Source: Acidimicrobiales bacterium
GTDB lineage: Bacteria > Actinomycetota > Acidimicrobiia > Acidimicrobiales > Acidimicrobilacustridaceae
NCBI GenBank assembly: GCA_025456085.1
Contig: JALOLF010000021.1
Coordinates: forward strand, 1 to 61,558
Length of the DNA: 61,558 nt
Direction of reading: 5' to 3'
The notes under the pieces are model-generated. The model did not search any database. It saw only the letters and a list, made by a program, of their open reading frames with translations, and had not been told where the DNA came from. Shown piece after piece: positions 9,023 to 17,574 of the stretch. Made by a program: the position numbers and the translations under genes. Numbering within the stretch: the first letter of the stretch is position 1; each line of letters begins with the position of its first letter.

Positions 9023-9907
9023 TCAGGCGATGGTCACGTCGTCGCAGTGGAAGGTGGACGCCGCCGTGTAGAGCTCGTCGCCCACCGACGCCGTCCCCGG
9101 GGGCTCGACGCCGGCGACGGTGAGGGTGTCGCCGTCCAGGGTGTAGCGGATGGTCTCGACGTCGAAGGTGAGACCGTCGTCGCTGGTGCCCTGGTACCAG
9201 AACAACGCCGGCTCCGACTCCTCCCCGCCCCCGCACTGCACACCGGAGATGCCGCCCACCGTCGCGCCGACCGGGAACTCGGCCGGCCCCTCCTCGATGA
9301 CCACCGGGACCAGGTCACACCCCTGGAGCACGAACAGCCCGATGATCTGGGTTCCTGCGCCCGACCCCACCCGTGCCACGACCTCCTCGCTGCTGTCGCC
9401 GTCGACGTCGATGCCGCCGTGGACCACGACGCTGGACGCCCCGACGCCGGCTCCCGGGACGACGTGCTCGGCGCTCCCGCCCGCCGCCAGCTCGACCCGC
9501 ACCCGCCAGTCGGCGCCGGCCTGGTGGCCAACGATCGTGTCGAGGTCGCCGTCGCCGTCGACGTCGCCGGCGGCGGTGGTCTCGGCCGTGGCACCCGCAG
9601 CCTGCGGGACCTCCGGGCAGGCGCCGCCCGAGGGCACAGGGGGCGGCGCAACCGGCCCCGAGGTCGCGTCCGACGGCGATCCCGCCGGCGACGAGCCGGT
9701 CGACGCACCGCCGGTGGCGTCGGTCGCACCGGTGCCCGCAGAGGCCGGATCGGCCGGGTCCGACGCCGTTCCCGACGCCGCGGGCGCCCCGGTGCCGGCC
9801 CCCGTACCGACGTCGTCGGCCTGCTCGCCTTCACCGCCGCAGCCGGCGAGCGCCCCGCCGGCCAGCGCCACCAGCACCGCCGCGGCCACGATCCGCTGTC
9901 CTCGCAT
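9023..9907 (-). CDS. secreted lipoprotein with FG-GAP/VCBS-like Ca-binding segment
   Basis: 294 residues. Signal peptide with lipobox LAGC (cleavage before Cys ~23), so lipid-anchored on the outer face of the membrane. Residues ~25-100 are a Thr/Ser/Ala/Gly/Pro-rich linker. Then comes TTAAGDVDGDGDLDTIVG, a DxDxDGxxD calcium-loop of the FG-GAP/VCBS type, and a second degenerate copy (GIDVDGDSSEEVV). Four Cys in the mature domain could form two disulfides. Function unknown. A GGAG motif precedes the ATG. Single gene, divergent from the YdeI-like gene. Confidence 0.8.
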   Translation of the reverse strand: MRGQRIVAAAVLVALAGGALAGCGGEGEQADDVGTGAGTGAPAASGTASDPADPASAGTGATDATGGASTGSSPAGSPSDATSGPVAPPPVPSGGACPEVPQAAGATAETTAAGDVDGDGDLDTIVGHQAGADWRVRVELAAGGSAEHVVPGAGVGASSVVVHGGIDVDGDSSEEVVARVGSGAGTQIIGLFVLQGCDLVPVVIEEGPAEFPVGATVGGISGVQCGGGEESEPALFWYQGTSDDGLTFDVETIRYTLDGDTLTVAGVEPPGTASVGDELYTAASTFHCDDVTIA

Positions 9908-10078
9908 GCTCCACGCTCCTCGTGCTGCACCACCCGGCGCGTACCAGGTGGTGGTCGGTGGTCACGCCACGCCGGGGCGCGGTGACCGGTTCGGTGTTCC
10001 TGACCCAACACCCGGCCCGCGCTTACACCGGGTCGACGCACCGTCGCGATGGACGCGACCGCCCTCGGGAGCTCGGCC

Positions 10079-10084
10079 TACGAT
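10079..10084 (+). promoter_or_regulatory. -10 box of the YdeI-like gene
   Basis: TACGAT, 7 nt before the GTG at 10092. Because the hexamer overlaps the upstream in-frame ATG (10083), it favours the GTG as the real start. Confidence 0.6.
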
Positions 10085-10091
10085 GCGCCGT

Positions 10092-10670
10092 GTGACGACC
10101 CATCCCGATGTCGACGTCTACCTGCGTCGCTCCGAGCGGTGGCCCGAGGAGCTGGCCGCCCTCCGGCCCGTGCTGCTGGGCTGCGGGCTGACCGAGCAGA
10201 TCAAGTGGGGCAAGCCCTGCTACTCCCACGGGGGCGGGAACATCGCCATCCTGCAGGAGATGAACGACTTCCTGGCCCTCATGTTCTTCAAGGGGGCGCT
10301 GCTGGCCGATCCCGACGGCGTACTGGAGGACCAGGGCCCGAACTCGCGCTCGGCCCGGCGGATGCGGTTCACCTCGGTCGAGGACGTGAACCGGCTCGCC
10401 GACACCGTCCGGGCCTACGTCGAGCAGGCGATCGACGTCGAGGACGCCGGGTTGGCGGTGGGCCCGGCACCGGAGCTGGTCCTGGTCGAGGAGCTCCGGC
10501 ACCGCCTCGACGAGGACCCGGCGCTCGCAGCGGCCTTCGCGGCGCTGACCCCCGGCCGCCAGCGGGAGTACAACCTGTCCATCGCCGGCGCCAAGCAGGC
10601 CACCACCCGCGCTGCCCGGGTGGAGAAGTACGTCCCCAGGATCCTGGACGGCAAGGGCCTGCGGGACTGA
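10092..10670 (+). CDS. YdeI/OmpD-associated-like protein (DUF1801-type plus OmdA tail)
   Basis: 192 residues. N-terminal part resembles DUF1801/YdhG proteins (EEIKWGKPCYS pattern: here EQIKWGKPCYS, NIAILQEMNDFLALMFFKG). The C-terminal part reads LTPGRQREYNLSIAGAKQATTRAARVEKY in segments, the bacteriocin-protection OmdA-type helix bundle. Cytoplasmic; biochemical role unknown. GTG at 10092 is preferred over the ATG at 10083 because of the leaderless promoter spacing. Confidence 0.82.
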   Translation: MTTHPDVDVYLRRSERWPEELAALRPVLLGCGLTEQIKWGKPCYSHGGGNIAILQEMNDFLALMFFKGALLADPDGVLEDQGPNSRSARRMRFTSVEDVNRLADTVRAYVEQAIDVEDAGLAVGPAPELVLVEELRHRLDEDPALAAAFAALTPGRQREYNLSIAGAKQATTRAARVEKYVPRILDGKGLRD

Positions 10671-10716
10671 CGTGACCCGAACGGGGCACGCCACGTCGTA
10701 GGGTGAGGGATCGGGA

Positions 10717-10733
10717 TCTGACGACCCGTCAGA
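10717..10733. promoter_or_regulatory. perfect 7-bp inverted repeat, operator candidate for the monooxygenase gene
   Basis: TCTGACG, spacer ACC, CGTCAGA. It covers the place where the -35 element would sit for the TACGCT at 10742-10747. A repressor bound here would block the monooxygenase promoter. No regulator gene is adjacent, so the cognate factor is unknown. Confidence 0.55.
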
Positions 10734-10741
10734 GAACCTCG

Positions 10742-10747
10742 TACGCT
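10742..10747 (+). promoter_or_regulatory. -10 box of the monooxygenase gene
   Basis: TACGCT, about 30 nt before the ATG at 10778. This transcript would have a short leader with the Shine-Dalgarno GGGAGA, unlike the leaderless units elsewhere in the window. Confidence 0.5.
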
Positions 10748-10777
10748 GCGCCATCACCCCACCATCGGGAGACGACC

Positions 10778-12550
10778 ATGACCAGCCCCGACCCGTCGAC
10801 GATCGAAGCGGCGAAGGCCCGCTACGCCGCCGAGCGCGCCAAGCGCCTGCGGGACGAGGGCCTGGCCCAGTACGACACGCTCGACGAGCACCACCTCGAC
10901 CGGGACCCCTGGGCCGACCCGGACTTCACTCGCGACCCGGTCGTCGAGGAGGTCGACGTCGTGGTCCTCGGCGGCGGTTGGGCCGGGATGCTGACCGGCA
11001 TCAACCTGTCCAAGCGGGGCATCACGTCGTTCCGGATCGTCGAGAAGGCCGCCGACTTCGGGGGTACCTGGTACTGGAACCGGTACCCGGGGTGCATGTG
11101 CGACGTGGACAGCACGATCTACCTGCCGCTGCTCGAGGAGACCGGCTACATGCCGACCGAGAAGTACGCCAGCGCGCCGGAGATCTTCGCCTACGCGCAG
11201 CTCCTCGGCCGCCACTTCGGGCTGTACGACAAGGCGCTGTTCCAGACCGAGATCGAGTCGCTGGTCTGGGACGACGACGCCCACCGCTGGGACCTCACGA
11301 CCAGCCGGGGGGACCGGATCCGCACGCAGTTCTTCGTCTCCGCCGGCGGGTTGATGCACAAGGCCAAGCTGCCGGGGATCGAGGGCATCGACGGCTTCAC
11401 CGGCAAGGCGTTCCACACCACCCGGTGGGACTACGGCTACACGGGTGGGAGCCCCACCGAACCCCTGGATCGCCTGGCCGACAAGGTCGTGGGGATCATC
11501 GGCACCGGCGCCACCTCGGTGCAGGTCGTGCCCCAGCTCGCCCGTTCGGCCAAAGAGGTCTACGTCTTCCAGCGCACGCCGTCCGCGGTGGGGGTGCGGG
11601 CCCAGCAGCCCATCGACGAGGCGTGGTTCCGGTCGCTGCCGCCGGGCTGGCAGGCCGAGCGCACCCGCAACTTCACCGAGGTGGTCACCGGCAACCAGCC
11701 CGACCGGGACCTCGTCGCCGACGGGTGGAGCAAGGCGCTGTGGGAGGACACCCAGCGCGAGCCCGCCTCCGAGGAGGAACGGGCACGGCTCGAGGCCGTC
11801 GACTTCGAGGTCATGGAGGGCTTCCGGCACCGCATCGACGAGCTCGTCGAGGACCCCGAGACGGCCGAGAAGCTCAAGCCCTGGTACGGCAAGCACTGCA
11901 AGCGCCTGTGCTTCCACGACGAGTACCTCCAGGCCTTCAACCTGCCCAACGTGCACCTGGTGGACACCAACGGCCAGGGCGTGCGCGAGATGACCGCCGC
12001 CGGGCCGGTGGTGGACGGTGTCGAGTACCCCCTCGACCTGCTCGTGTTCGCCTCGGGGTTCGAGATCACCACCGGCCTGGTGAGCCGGCTGGGGTTCGAC
12101 CCCGTGGGCCGGGGCGGGGTGCGCCTGAGCGAGCGCTGGCACGACGGCACCCACTCCCTGCACGGGATCCTCACCGCGGACTTCCCCGACTTCTTCGTCG
12201 TCAGCTTCATCCAGGCCGGCTTCGGGCTGAACTTCGTGCACTTCCTGTCGGTGTCGACCGCCCACATCGCCTGGCTGATCGACCACTGCCGCACGGAAGG
12301 GATCGCCTCGATCGAGGCCACCGTCGAGGCCGAGGACGAGTGGCTGAACATCCTGTGGGCGGCCTCGGGCCCCCTCGCCCGCTACAACCAGAGCTGCACG
12401 CCCAGCTACGGCAACAGCGAGGGGTCGCGGACGATGTTGGCGGCGCGCAGCGCCGTGTTCCCCGGCTCGCTCATGGACTACGCCGCCCACCTCGAGCAGT
12501 GGCGCGACGCCGGCACCCTCGAGGGCACCCGCGTCCAGCGCCAGGCCTAG
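10778..12550 (+). CDS. flavin-containing monooxygenase, Baeyer-Villiger type
   Basis: 590 residues, the usual size for type I Baeyer-Villiger monooxygenases of the phenylacetone/cyclohexanone group. FAD site VVVLGGGWAGM near residue 65, then FGGTWYWNRYPGCMCD, the BVMO fingerprint FTGKAFHTTRWDY near 210, and the NADP site GIIGTGATSVQVV near 235. The ATG has GGGAGA at good spacing. Oxidises ketones or related carbonyls to esters with NADPH and O2; substrate not predictable. Flanked upstream by a 17-bp palindrome, so it is likely induced by a ligand of an unlinked repressor. Single-gene unit. Confidence 0.92.
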   Translation: MTSPDPSTIEAAKARYAAERAKRLRDEGLAQYDTLDEHHLDRDPWADPDFTRDPVVEEVDVVVLGGGWAGMLTGINLSKRGITSFRIVEKAADFGGTWYWNRYPGCMCDVDSTIYLPLLEETGYMPTEKYASAPEIFAYAQLLGRHFGLYDKALFQTEIESLVWDDDAHRWDLTTSRGDRIRTQFFVSAGGLMHKAKLPGIEGIDGFTGKAFHTTRWDYGYTGGSPTEPLDRLADKVVGIIGTGATSVQVVPQLARSAKEVYVFQRTPSAVGVRAQQPIDEAWFRSLPPGWQAERTRNFTEVVTGNQPDRDLVADGWSKALWEDTQREPASEEERARLEAVDFEVMEGFRHRIDELVEDPETAEKLKPWYGKHCKRLCFHDEYLQAFNLPNVHLVDTNGQGVREMTAAGPVVDGVEYPLDLLVFASGFEITTGLVSRLGFDPVGRGGVRLSERWHDGTHSLHGILTADFPDFFVVSFIQAGFGLNFVHFLSVSTAHIAWLIDHCRTEGIASIEATVEAEDEWLNILWAASGPLARYNQSCTPSYGNSEGSRTMLAARSAVFPGSLMDYAAHLEQWRDAGTLEGTRVQRQA

Positions 12551-12619
12551 GTCGGCGGGCCGCACCCGGCGGCTACCGTCTCCGACACGGAACCGCCCGC
12601 CCCCACCGCCGCCCAGCAC

Positions 12620-13027
12620 GTGGTCCGCCTCCTGCTGGGGGCCGGGTTGGTCGTGGCCGGCCTCGCCCACCTCACCTGGGCCCGATCGGAGTTCCTCGCC
12701 CAGGTGCCCGACTGGGTCCCACTCGACGCCGACCTCGTCGTCGTGCTCTCGGGCGTGGTCGAGGTCGCGCTCGGGGCCTCGCTGGTGCTGCTGTCCCGCC
12801 AACGCGTCGTCCTCGGCTGGCTGAGCGCCGCGTTCTTCGTCGCCATCTTCCCCGGCAACGTGTCGCAGTACGTCGACGGCGACGCGGCCTTCGGGCTCGA
12901 CTCCGACGCCGCCCGGGCCGTGCGCCTGGTGTTCCAGCCGGTCCTGGTGGCGCTGGCGCTGTGGTCGACCGGGGCGTGGGCGGCCTGGCGACGACGAGCG
13001 GCCCCACCCGGGCGGGCCAGCCGGTGA
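12620..13027 (+). CDS. DoxX-like small membrane protein
   Basis: 135 residues with four hydrophobic segments (LLLGAGLVVAGLAHLTWA; VVVLSGVVEVALGASLVLL; VVLGWLSAAFFVAIF; LVFQPVLVALALWSTG) and the DoxX-family feature of P/N-rich loop FPGNVSQYVDG. Probably an integral membrane protein of the DoxX/MauE fold; partner unknown. Start uncertain: the GTG at 12620 lacks a ribosome site, and the frame stays open back to a TACCGT -10-like box (12574-12579) with an ACG 7 nt later. Overlaps the next gene by GTGA. Confidence 0.72.
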   Translation: MVRLLLGAGLVVAGLAHLTWARSEFLAQVPDWVPLDADLVVVLSGVVEVALGASLVLLSRQRVVLGWLSAAFFVAIFPGNVSQYVDGDAAFGLDSDAARAVRLVFQPVLVALALWSTGAWAAWRRRAAPPGRASR

Positions 13028-13863
13028 GCGACACCTACTATCCGCGGTACTACGCGGTGAACGACCGCCCCGTGAAGCTGGTCCTGCTGGACGACGGACG
13101 CCTCGACGCGCTGGTGCTGGACGTGACGTCGGGCGCCTTCGTCCCCGACCGGAGCTACTTCGCCAAGGTCTCCGAATCCGGCATCGGCAAGGACGTGGAC
13201 CAGTTCACCGAGCAGCAGTTCGCCGACCTCGTCGTGGCGCTGCGACGCCCCATCGTCGCCCGGCTGCTCACCCGCCCGCTGCCCTGGACGTCGACCGGCG
13301 ACGGCGAGCATCCCTACCGTGCCGAGGAGGACGGCCACACCTACGTCCTCCGGGTCGACGACTTCCCCGCCGAACCCCTCTACACACTCCTGGCCGACGG
13401 CGACGAGCTCGCAGACCTCGAGGACTGGCCCGCTGCCTGGCGCCGACCTGATCTGCACACGCATGCGCCACACGAACTCGACACCGCTGCCCGCCGGTTG
13501 CGCACGCTGGCCGAGCGGCTCTGCACGACCACGGGACGCGACGAGGACGCGATGCGCGCCGCGCTCGGCATACCCACGGATCCGCCGCCGATGGCCGCCG
13601 CCCACTGCACCCTCCGGGCCGGCGACATCCCCACCGTCGACCTGCAGTTCGACGACCCCGTGCTGCGCCGCGCCGACCTCGACGACCAGCTCGGTGCGGC
13701 GACGGCGCTGCCCCGCACGGGACCCGGAGCACACCACGTGCTCGCCTATCCGGTGCGGGTGCCCGACGCCCCGTCGACCGTGCACGTCTTCGCCCGGTTC
13801 ACCGAGCCGCCCGAGCCGAGCACCGTGGTCCACGGTGTCCTGCTGCGCATCGATCCCGCCTGA
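13024..13863 (+). CDS. conserved-looking protein of unknown function
   Basis: 279 residues, not recognised. No signal peptide or membrane segment. The N-terminus (YYPRYYAVNDRPVKLVLLDD, then GRLDALVLDV) has a beta-strand pattern with a lysine-rich FAKVSES region; the middle is rich in Leu/Arg helices; the C-terminal third alternates strands. Codon use is like its neighbours, so it is a genuine gene. The GTG start overlaps the stop of the DoxX-like gene (GTGA), so the two proteins are made together and may act together at the membrane. Confidence 0.7.
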   Translation: MSDTYYPRYYAVNDRPVKLVLLDDGRLDALVLDVTSGAFVPDRSYFAKVSESGIGKDVDQFTEQQFADLVVALRRPIVARLLTRPLPWTSTGDGEHPYRAEEDGHTYVLRVDDFPAEPLYTLLADGDELADLEDWPAAWRRPDLHTHAPHELDTAARRLRTLAERLCTTTGRDEDAMRAALGIPTDPPPMAAAHCTLRAGDIPTVDLQFDDPVLRRADLDDQLGAATALPRTGPGAHHVLAYPVRVPDAPSTVHVFARFTEPPEPSTVVHGVLLRIDPA

Positions 13864-13920
13864 CGCGCGAGGCGCGGCGCCCGCGTCGACCACCCGGGAG
13901 CGGCGAGCTCCGCCGGGGAG

Positions 13921-15042
13921 TCACGGCCCGGCGAAGCCGGACAGCCCGCGGGTGAAGGCCCGCTCCAGCGATCGCAGCGCCAGCAGCGCCTCGTGGCGGC
14001 CGGCCACCATGAACCGGCCCCAGTCCCGGGTGGAGAGGAACTGGCGGTAGAAGCCCACGCCGCGGACCTCCTCGTAGGGCACCGGCTCGATCATGACGGT
14101 GCGCACCGCGGCCTCGAGACGGGCCAGGTTCTCGCGCGCCAGCTCCACCTGCTGACAGGTCCGCACCTGGCTCGCCACGGTCAGGATGCTGAGGGGTGCC
14201 GACTCCCAGCCGGACACGTCCTCGCCGGCGAAGCGGGGCGGGTAGAAGCCGTTCACCCCCACCACCGCGTCGAGTCGGGGCGCCAGGTCGAGCACCGGCC
14301 GCACCGGGAAGATGTCGACGATCCCGCCGTCGCACCACCGCTCCCCCGCCAGCTCCACCGGCTCATAGAACAACGGCAGCGCCACGGCCATGCGCACGGC
14401 TCGGGCCACCGTCAGGTCGGGGTACGTCCGCGGACCGAGGTGCTCCAGCCGGTTGTGCTCGATGCTCCAGATCGGGGCGTAGCACGGGACGGGCAACTCC
14501 CCCAGGGTCATCCCACCCAGCAGCTCGCGGTAGGTGGCCTCCAGGCGGTCGCCCCGGAGCAGCCCGGCGAAACCCCGACCCAGCGTCGGCCCGAGCCGCA
14601 CCAGCATCGGCCAGTCCACGTCGAGGTACTCCTCCGGTCGCAGGCCGCAACAGAAGCGGGCGACCTCCTCGGCGGGCACGCCGGCGGCGAGCGGGAACCC
14701 GAACAGCGCGGAGCCCGAGCACACCGAGAGCGCCGCCGGCCGGACACCCACCTCCTCGAGGGCTCTCCCGACGCCGACCACCGACGCCAACGCGCCACTG
14801 CCCCCTGTGGCCACCACCCCGACCCGACGGTCACGCAGGGCCACGGCGGGGCTCGCCCGGCGCGACGGGAAAGCCGGCGGGGCCGCCGCCTCCCGGCGAT
14901 CGGTCGGCAGCGGCACGAAGCCCCGGCGGACGTCGCGCACGAGCCCCGCGTCGTCGACCAGGCCCTCCCCCCACTCACGCACCCGGGCGGCGGCGTTGAA
15001 GTACTGGCGGAGTCGGAACACGTCGAGGACGGCGCCGAGCAT
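13921..15042 (-). CDS. patatin-like phospholipase
   Basis: 373 residues. Patatin fold: glycine-rich oxyanion region ATGGSGALASVVG, nucleophile elbow CSGSALFG (Ser in the SGS of ~residue 140), and the catalytic Asp in WCDGGIVDIFP (DGG motif). Ser-Asp dyad lipid acyl hydrolase, cytoplasmic or membrane-peripheral. The start ATG follows AAGGGAGG at 5-6 nt, a strong Shine-Dalgarno; the frame is open further upstream but that part is compositionally noise. The nucleophile elbow has Ser where G-x-S-x-G proteins have the first Gly, a small deviation. Confidence 0.88.
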   Translation of the reverse strand: MLGAVLDVFRLRQYFNAAARVREWGEGLVDDAGLVRDVRRGFVPLPTDRREAAAPPAFPSRRASPAVALRDRRVGVVATGGSGALASVVGVGRALEEVGVRPAALSVCSGSALFGFPLAAGVPAEEVARFCCGLRPEEYLDVDWPMLVRLGPTLGRGFAGLLRGDRLEATYRELLGGMTLGELPVPCYAPIWSIEHNRLEHLGPRTYPDLTVARAVRMAVALPLFYEPVELAGERWCDGGIVDIFPVRPVLDLAPRLDAVVGVNGFYPPRFAGEDVSGWESAPLSILTVASQVRTCQQVELARENLARLEAAVRTVMIEPVPYEEVRGVGFYRQFLSTRDWGRFMVAGRHEALLALRSLERAFTRGLSGFAGP

Positions 15043-15148
15043 GACGGCCTCCCTTCGTCGCATCTCACCCTGCATGGTGCGCTGTTCGGCAACCGGGTCC
15101 AAGGGCCGTTCTGCCCAGGCGACGGGGACCGGGGCACGTACCGGGCCG

Positions 15149-15643
15149 TCAACCCAGGAGCCGGACCGCCACCGTCTCGTAGACCGCCCCGTCCGGCAGG
15201 GTGGTGCTGCGCACCAGGTGCACCTCGGTGACGGGGAACCGAGCCGAGAACGCCGCACCGGCGAGTCCGCACGCACCTCGGTGACGGAGCCGGGCCAGGG
15301 TCACGTGGCCGGTGAAGGGTCGGGGATCGGGCGGCTCGCCGATCCCGGCGGTGCGCTCGACCACCTGTCGAGCGACGCCCTCGAGACCGCGGGCCGGCAG
15401 GCAGATCACGCTGCGGCCCAGCCTGCTCACCCGCGGCCCGAGCTCCACCTGGGCGGCCGGTGCCGCCAGACGGGCCAGCGCCGCCGACGCCTCGTCGATC
15501 TCGGCGTCGCCCAGGAAGCGCAGCGTGACGTGCCACTGGTCGCGTCGGGTCCAACGCACGCCGGGCTCGTCGGCCCGGGGCAGCGCCTCGAGCCGGTCGA
15601 GGACGGCCTCCGGCAGCCAGGCGGCGACGAACAGGCGCGGCAC
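15149..15643 (-). CDS. thpR: RNA 2',3'-cyclic phosphodiesterase (2'-5' RNA ligase family)
   Basis: 164 residues. Two HxTx catalytic motifs, HVTLRFLG (~residue 42) and HVTLARLR (~residue 122), define the 2H phosphoesterase fold. Opens 2',3'-cyclic phosphates on RNA. Start GTG (VPRLFVAAWLP) matches the family N-terminus. Sits 16 bp downstream of cinA, a frequent actinobacterial pairing, and is probably in the same transcript. Confidence 0.9.
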   Translation of the reverse strand: MPRLFVAAWLPEAVLDRLEALPRADEPGVRWTRRDQWHVTLRFLGDAEIDEASAALARLAAPAAQVELGPRVSRLGRSVICLPARGLEGVARQVVERTAGIGEPPDPRPFTGHVTLARLRHRGACGLAGAAFSARFPVTEVHLVRSTTLPDGAVYETVAVRLLG

Positions 15644-15659
15644 ACTCGTTCCCGAGCCG

Positions 15660-16898
15660 TCACGCCTCGGCGAGCAGGCGCTGGCGCAGCAGGTTGAGCA
15701 CCGAGATGGTGGCGAACTGCCGGATGCGCTCCCGGTCGCCGGGCAGGCGCACCGGCACCGCCGCCGCCTCGCCCCCGACGCACGTCGCCAGGAACACCGT
15801 GCCCACCGGCAGTCCCTCCTGCTCGGCCGGTCCGGCCACCCCGGTGACGGCGACGGACACGTCGCAGCCCAGCACCCGACACGCGCCCTCGGCCATGGCG
15901 GCCGCCGCGTCCTCGGTGACCACCGGCCCCCGAGGCACGCCGAGCACGTCGTACTTGACCTCGCTGGCGTAGGACACGACGCTCCCCCGGAACACGTCGC
16001 TGGCACCGGGCACGGCGGTGAGCCGACTGGCGATCAGACCACCGGTGAGCGACTCCGCCGTCCCCAGCGTGAGGCCGAGCCGTCGGCACAGGTCGAGCAC
16101 GACCTGCTCCATCGGCACGTCGTCGGTGCTGAACACCACGTCGCCGAGCACCGAGCACACCAGCCGGGTCTCGTCGTCGAGCACCTGCCGGGCCTCGTCC
16201 TCGGTGTCGGCCTTCACGGTCAGGCGCACCTTGAGCCCCTCGATGCCGCTCGCCAGGTAGGCCAACGTGCACCGGCCGGACTGCTCGAGCTCGTCGTGGT
16301 AGGGGGCGAGCAGCTCCGCCATGCCGGACTCGCTGTGCCCCCAGGTGCGCAGCGTCCGACTGCGGATGACGTTGCGCACGCCGGCACGGCGCTGCAGGTC
16401 GGCCAGCACGGTGCCGAGCACCATCTCCTTCATCTCGTAGGGCACGCCGGGCACGGCGTACACGACCTGGTCGCCGATCGGGCACACCAGGCCCGGGGCC
16501 GTCCCCGGCATCTCGGCCATGGTGCTCGCCCCCTCGGGGACCATGGCCTGGCGCAGGTTGTTCTCGGGCATGTGGCGGAACCGGGACTCGAACATGGTCC
16601 GGATGCGGTGCTCGATCGCCGGGTCGAGGCGCAGCTCGACGCCCATCACCTCGGCGATCACGTCCCGGGTGATGTCGTCCTGGGTGGGCCCGAGGCCGCC
16701 GCACACGATGACGGCGTCGCTGCGCCCGAGCGCCAGGCGCAGGCAGTCCGCGATGCGCTCGGCGTTGTCACCGACCTTGGTCTGGAACAGGGAGTCGATG
16801 CCGGCCAGGGCGAGCTGCTCGCCGATCCACGACGAGTTGGTGTCGACGATCTGGCCGAGCAGGAGCTCGGTGCCGACGGCGAGGACCTCACAACGCAT
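15660..16898 (-). CDS. cinA: CinA-family nicotinamide-nucleotide amidohydrolase/ADP-ribose pyrophosphatase
   Basis: 412 residues, full length. N-terminal molybdopterin-binding-like COG1058 domain (AVGTELLLGQIVDTNSSWI, CGGLGPTQDDITRD) and C-terminal CinA amidase domain (TAESLTGGLIASRLTAVPGA, VTGVAGPAEQEGLPVG). Recycles NMN and related pyridine nucleotides. TAGGGT lies 6 nt before the ATG, giving it its own leaderless promoter although it also follows pgsA by 60 bp. Confidence 0.95.
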   Translation of the reverse strand: MRCEVLAVGTELLLGQIVDTNSSWIGEQLALAGIDSLFQTKVGDNAERIADCLRLALGRSDAVIVCGGLGPTQDDITRDVIAEVMGVELRLDPAIEHRIRTMFESRFRHMPENNLRQAMVPEGASTMAEMPGTAPGLVCPIGDQVVYAVPGVPYEMKEMVLGTVLADLQRRAGVRNVIRSRTLRTWGHSESGMAELLAPYHDELEQSGRCTLAYLASGIEGLKVRLTVKADTEDEARQVLDDETRLVCSVLGDVVFSTDDVPMEQVVLDLCRRLGLTLGTAESLTGGLIASRLTAVPGASDVFRGSVVSYASEVKYDVLGVPRGPVVTEDAAAAMAEGACRVLGCDVSVAVTGVAGPAEQEGLPVGTVFLATCVGGEAAAVPVRLPGDRERIRQFATISVLNLLRQRLLAEA

Positions 16899-16904
16899 GG
16901 GTGC

Positions 16905-16910
16905 ACCCTA
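16905..16910 (-). promoter_or_regulatory. -10 box of cinA
   Basis: TAGGGT, 6 nt before the cinA ATG; leaderless. Confidence 0.55.
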
Positions 16911-16958
16911 GGCGCACCCGGGACCCGGGTCCGGCCTGCGGGGCACGGGACGCCGCCG

Positions 16959-17561
16959 TCAGCCGCCCATGGTCGTCGTGGCCCGGGAGCCGTCGCGCAC
17001 GTACTCCCAGGCGCTGAACAGGGCGACCGCCACCGACGCCCACAGCAGGCCATCGGCCACCCAGGCGGCGTCACCCAGCCACGGCAGCAGCGCCGCTCCC
17101 ACGGCCAGGGTCTGCAGCGCGGTCTTCAGCTTGGCGCTCGGCCGGGCCGGGATGGCCAGGCCGCGTCGACCCCACCACATGCGGTACAGGCTGATGAAGA
17201 TCTCCCGGGCGGCGATGAGCGCCACCGGGAGCAGGGCGAACCGGTCGATCGACACCAGGGCGAACATGGCCCCCAGCACCAGGACCTTGTCGGCGAGCGG
17301 GTCGAGGAACGCCCCCGAGCGGGTGGTGCCGTGGCGTCGGGCCATGAAGCCGTCGACGGCGTCGCTCGCCGACAGCACGACCCAGAAGGCGAACACCGCC
17401 CACGTGGCGCCGTCCTCGCCGATGAGCGCGAACAGGATCGGGGCGATGAGCAGCCGCAGGACCGTGACCCCGTTCGCCGGGGTGGCGATGGCCGACGGCC
17501 CGTACTGGTGGTCGGTCGAGCCGCCCGGACCCACGTCGGCGGGAGGGTGCACCTCGCTCAC
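16959..17561 (-). CDS. pgsA: CDP-alcohol phosphatidyltransferase, PgsA type
   Basis: 200 residues. Carries the CDP-alcohol phosphotransferase signature across SDAVDGFMARRHG and GAFLDPLADK (D-x2-D-G-x2-A-R-x8-G-x3-D-x3-D), so it makes phosphatidylglycerol phosphate or a relative from CDP-diacylglycerol at the membrane. Several transmembrane segments follow. The N-terminal ~25 residues are polar. GTG start 13 bp after the rimO stop; the rimO-pgsA order is widespread in bacteria and supports the assignment over PIP synthase. Confidence 0.9.
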   Translation of the reverse strand: MSEVHPPADVGPGGSTDHQYGPSAIATPANGVTVLRLLIAPILFALIGEDGATWAVFAFWVVLSASDAVDGFMARRHGTTRSGAFLDPLADKVLVLGAMFALVSIDRFALLPVALIAAREIFISLYRMWWGRRGLAIPARPSAKLKTALQTLAVGAALLPWLGDAAWVADGLLWASVAVALFSAWEYVRDGSRATTTMGG

Positions 17562-17574
17562 GGCTGCGCCGACC

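Noticed and set aside
9908-10078. A small gene or RNA in the 170-bp gap
   Set aside because: No open frame with a ribosome site and no stable long stem; only upstream regions of the two divergent genes.
10083-10091. ATG as start of the YdeI-like gene
   Set aside because: It overlaps the TACGAT box; a leaderless transcript would begin at the GTG at 10092.
15043-15276. Longer patatin N-terminus
   Set aside because: The strong AAGGGAGG Shine-Dalgarno marks 15042; the upstream residues resemble shadow sequence of the next gene.
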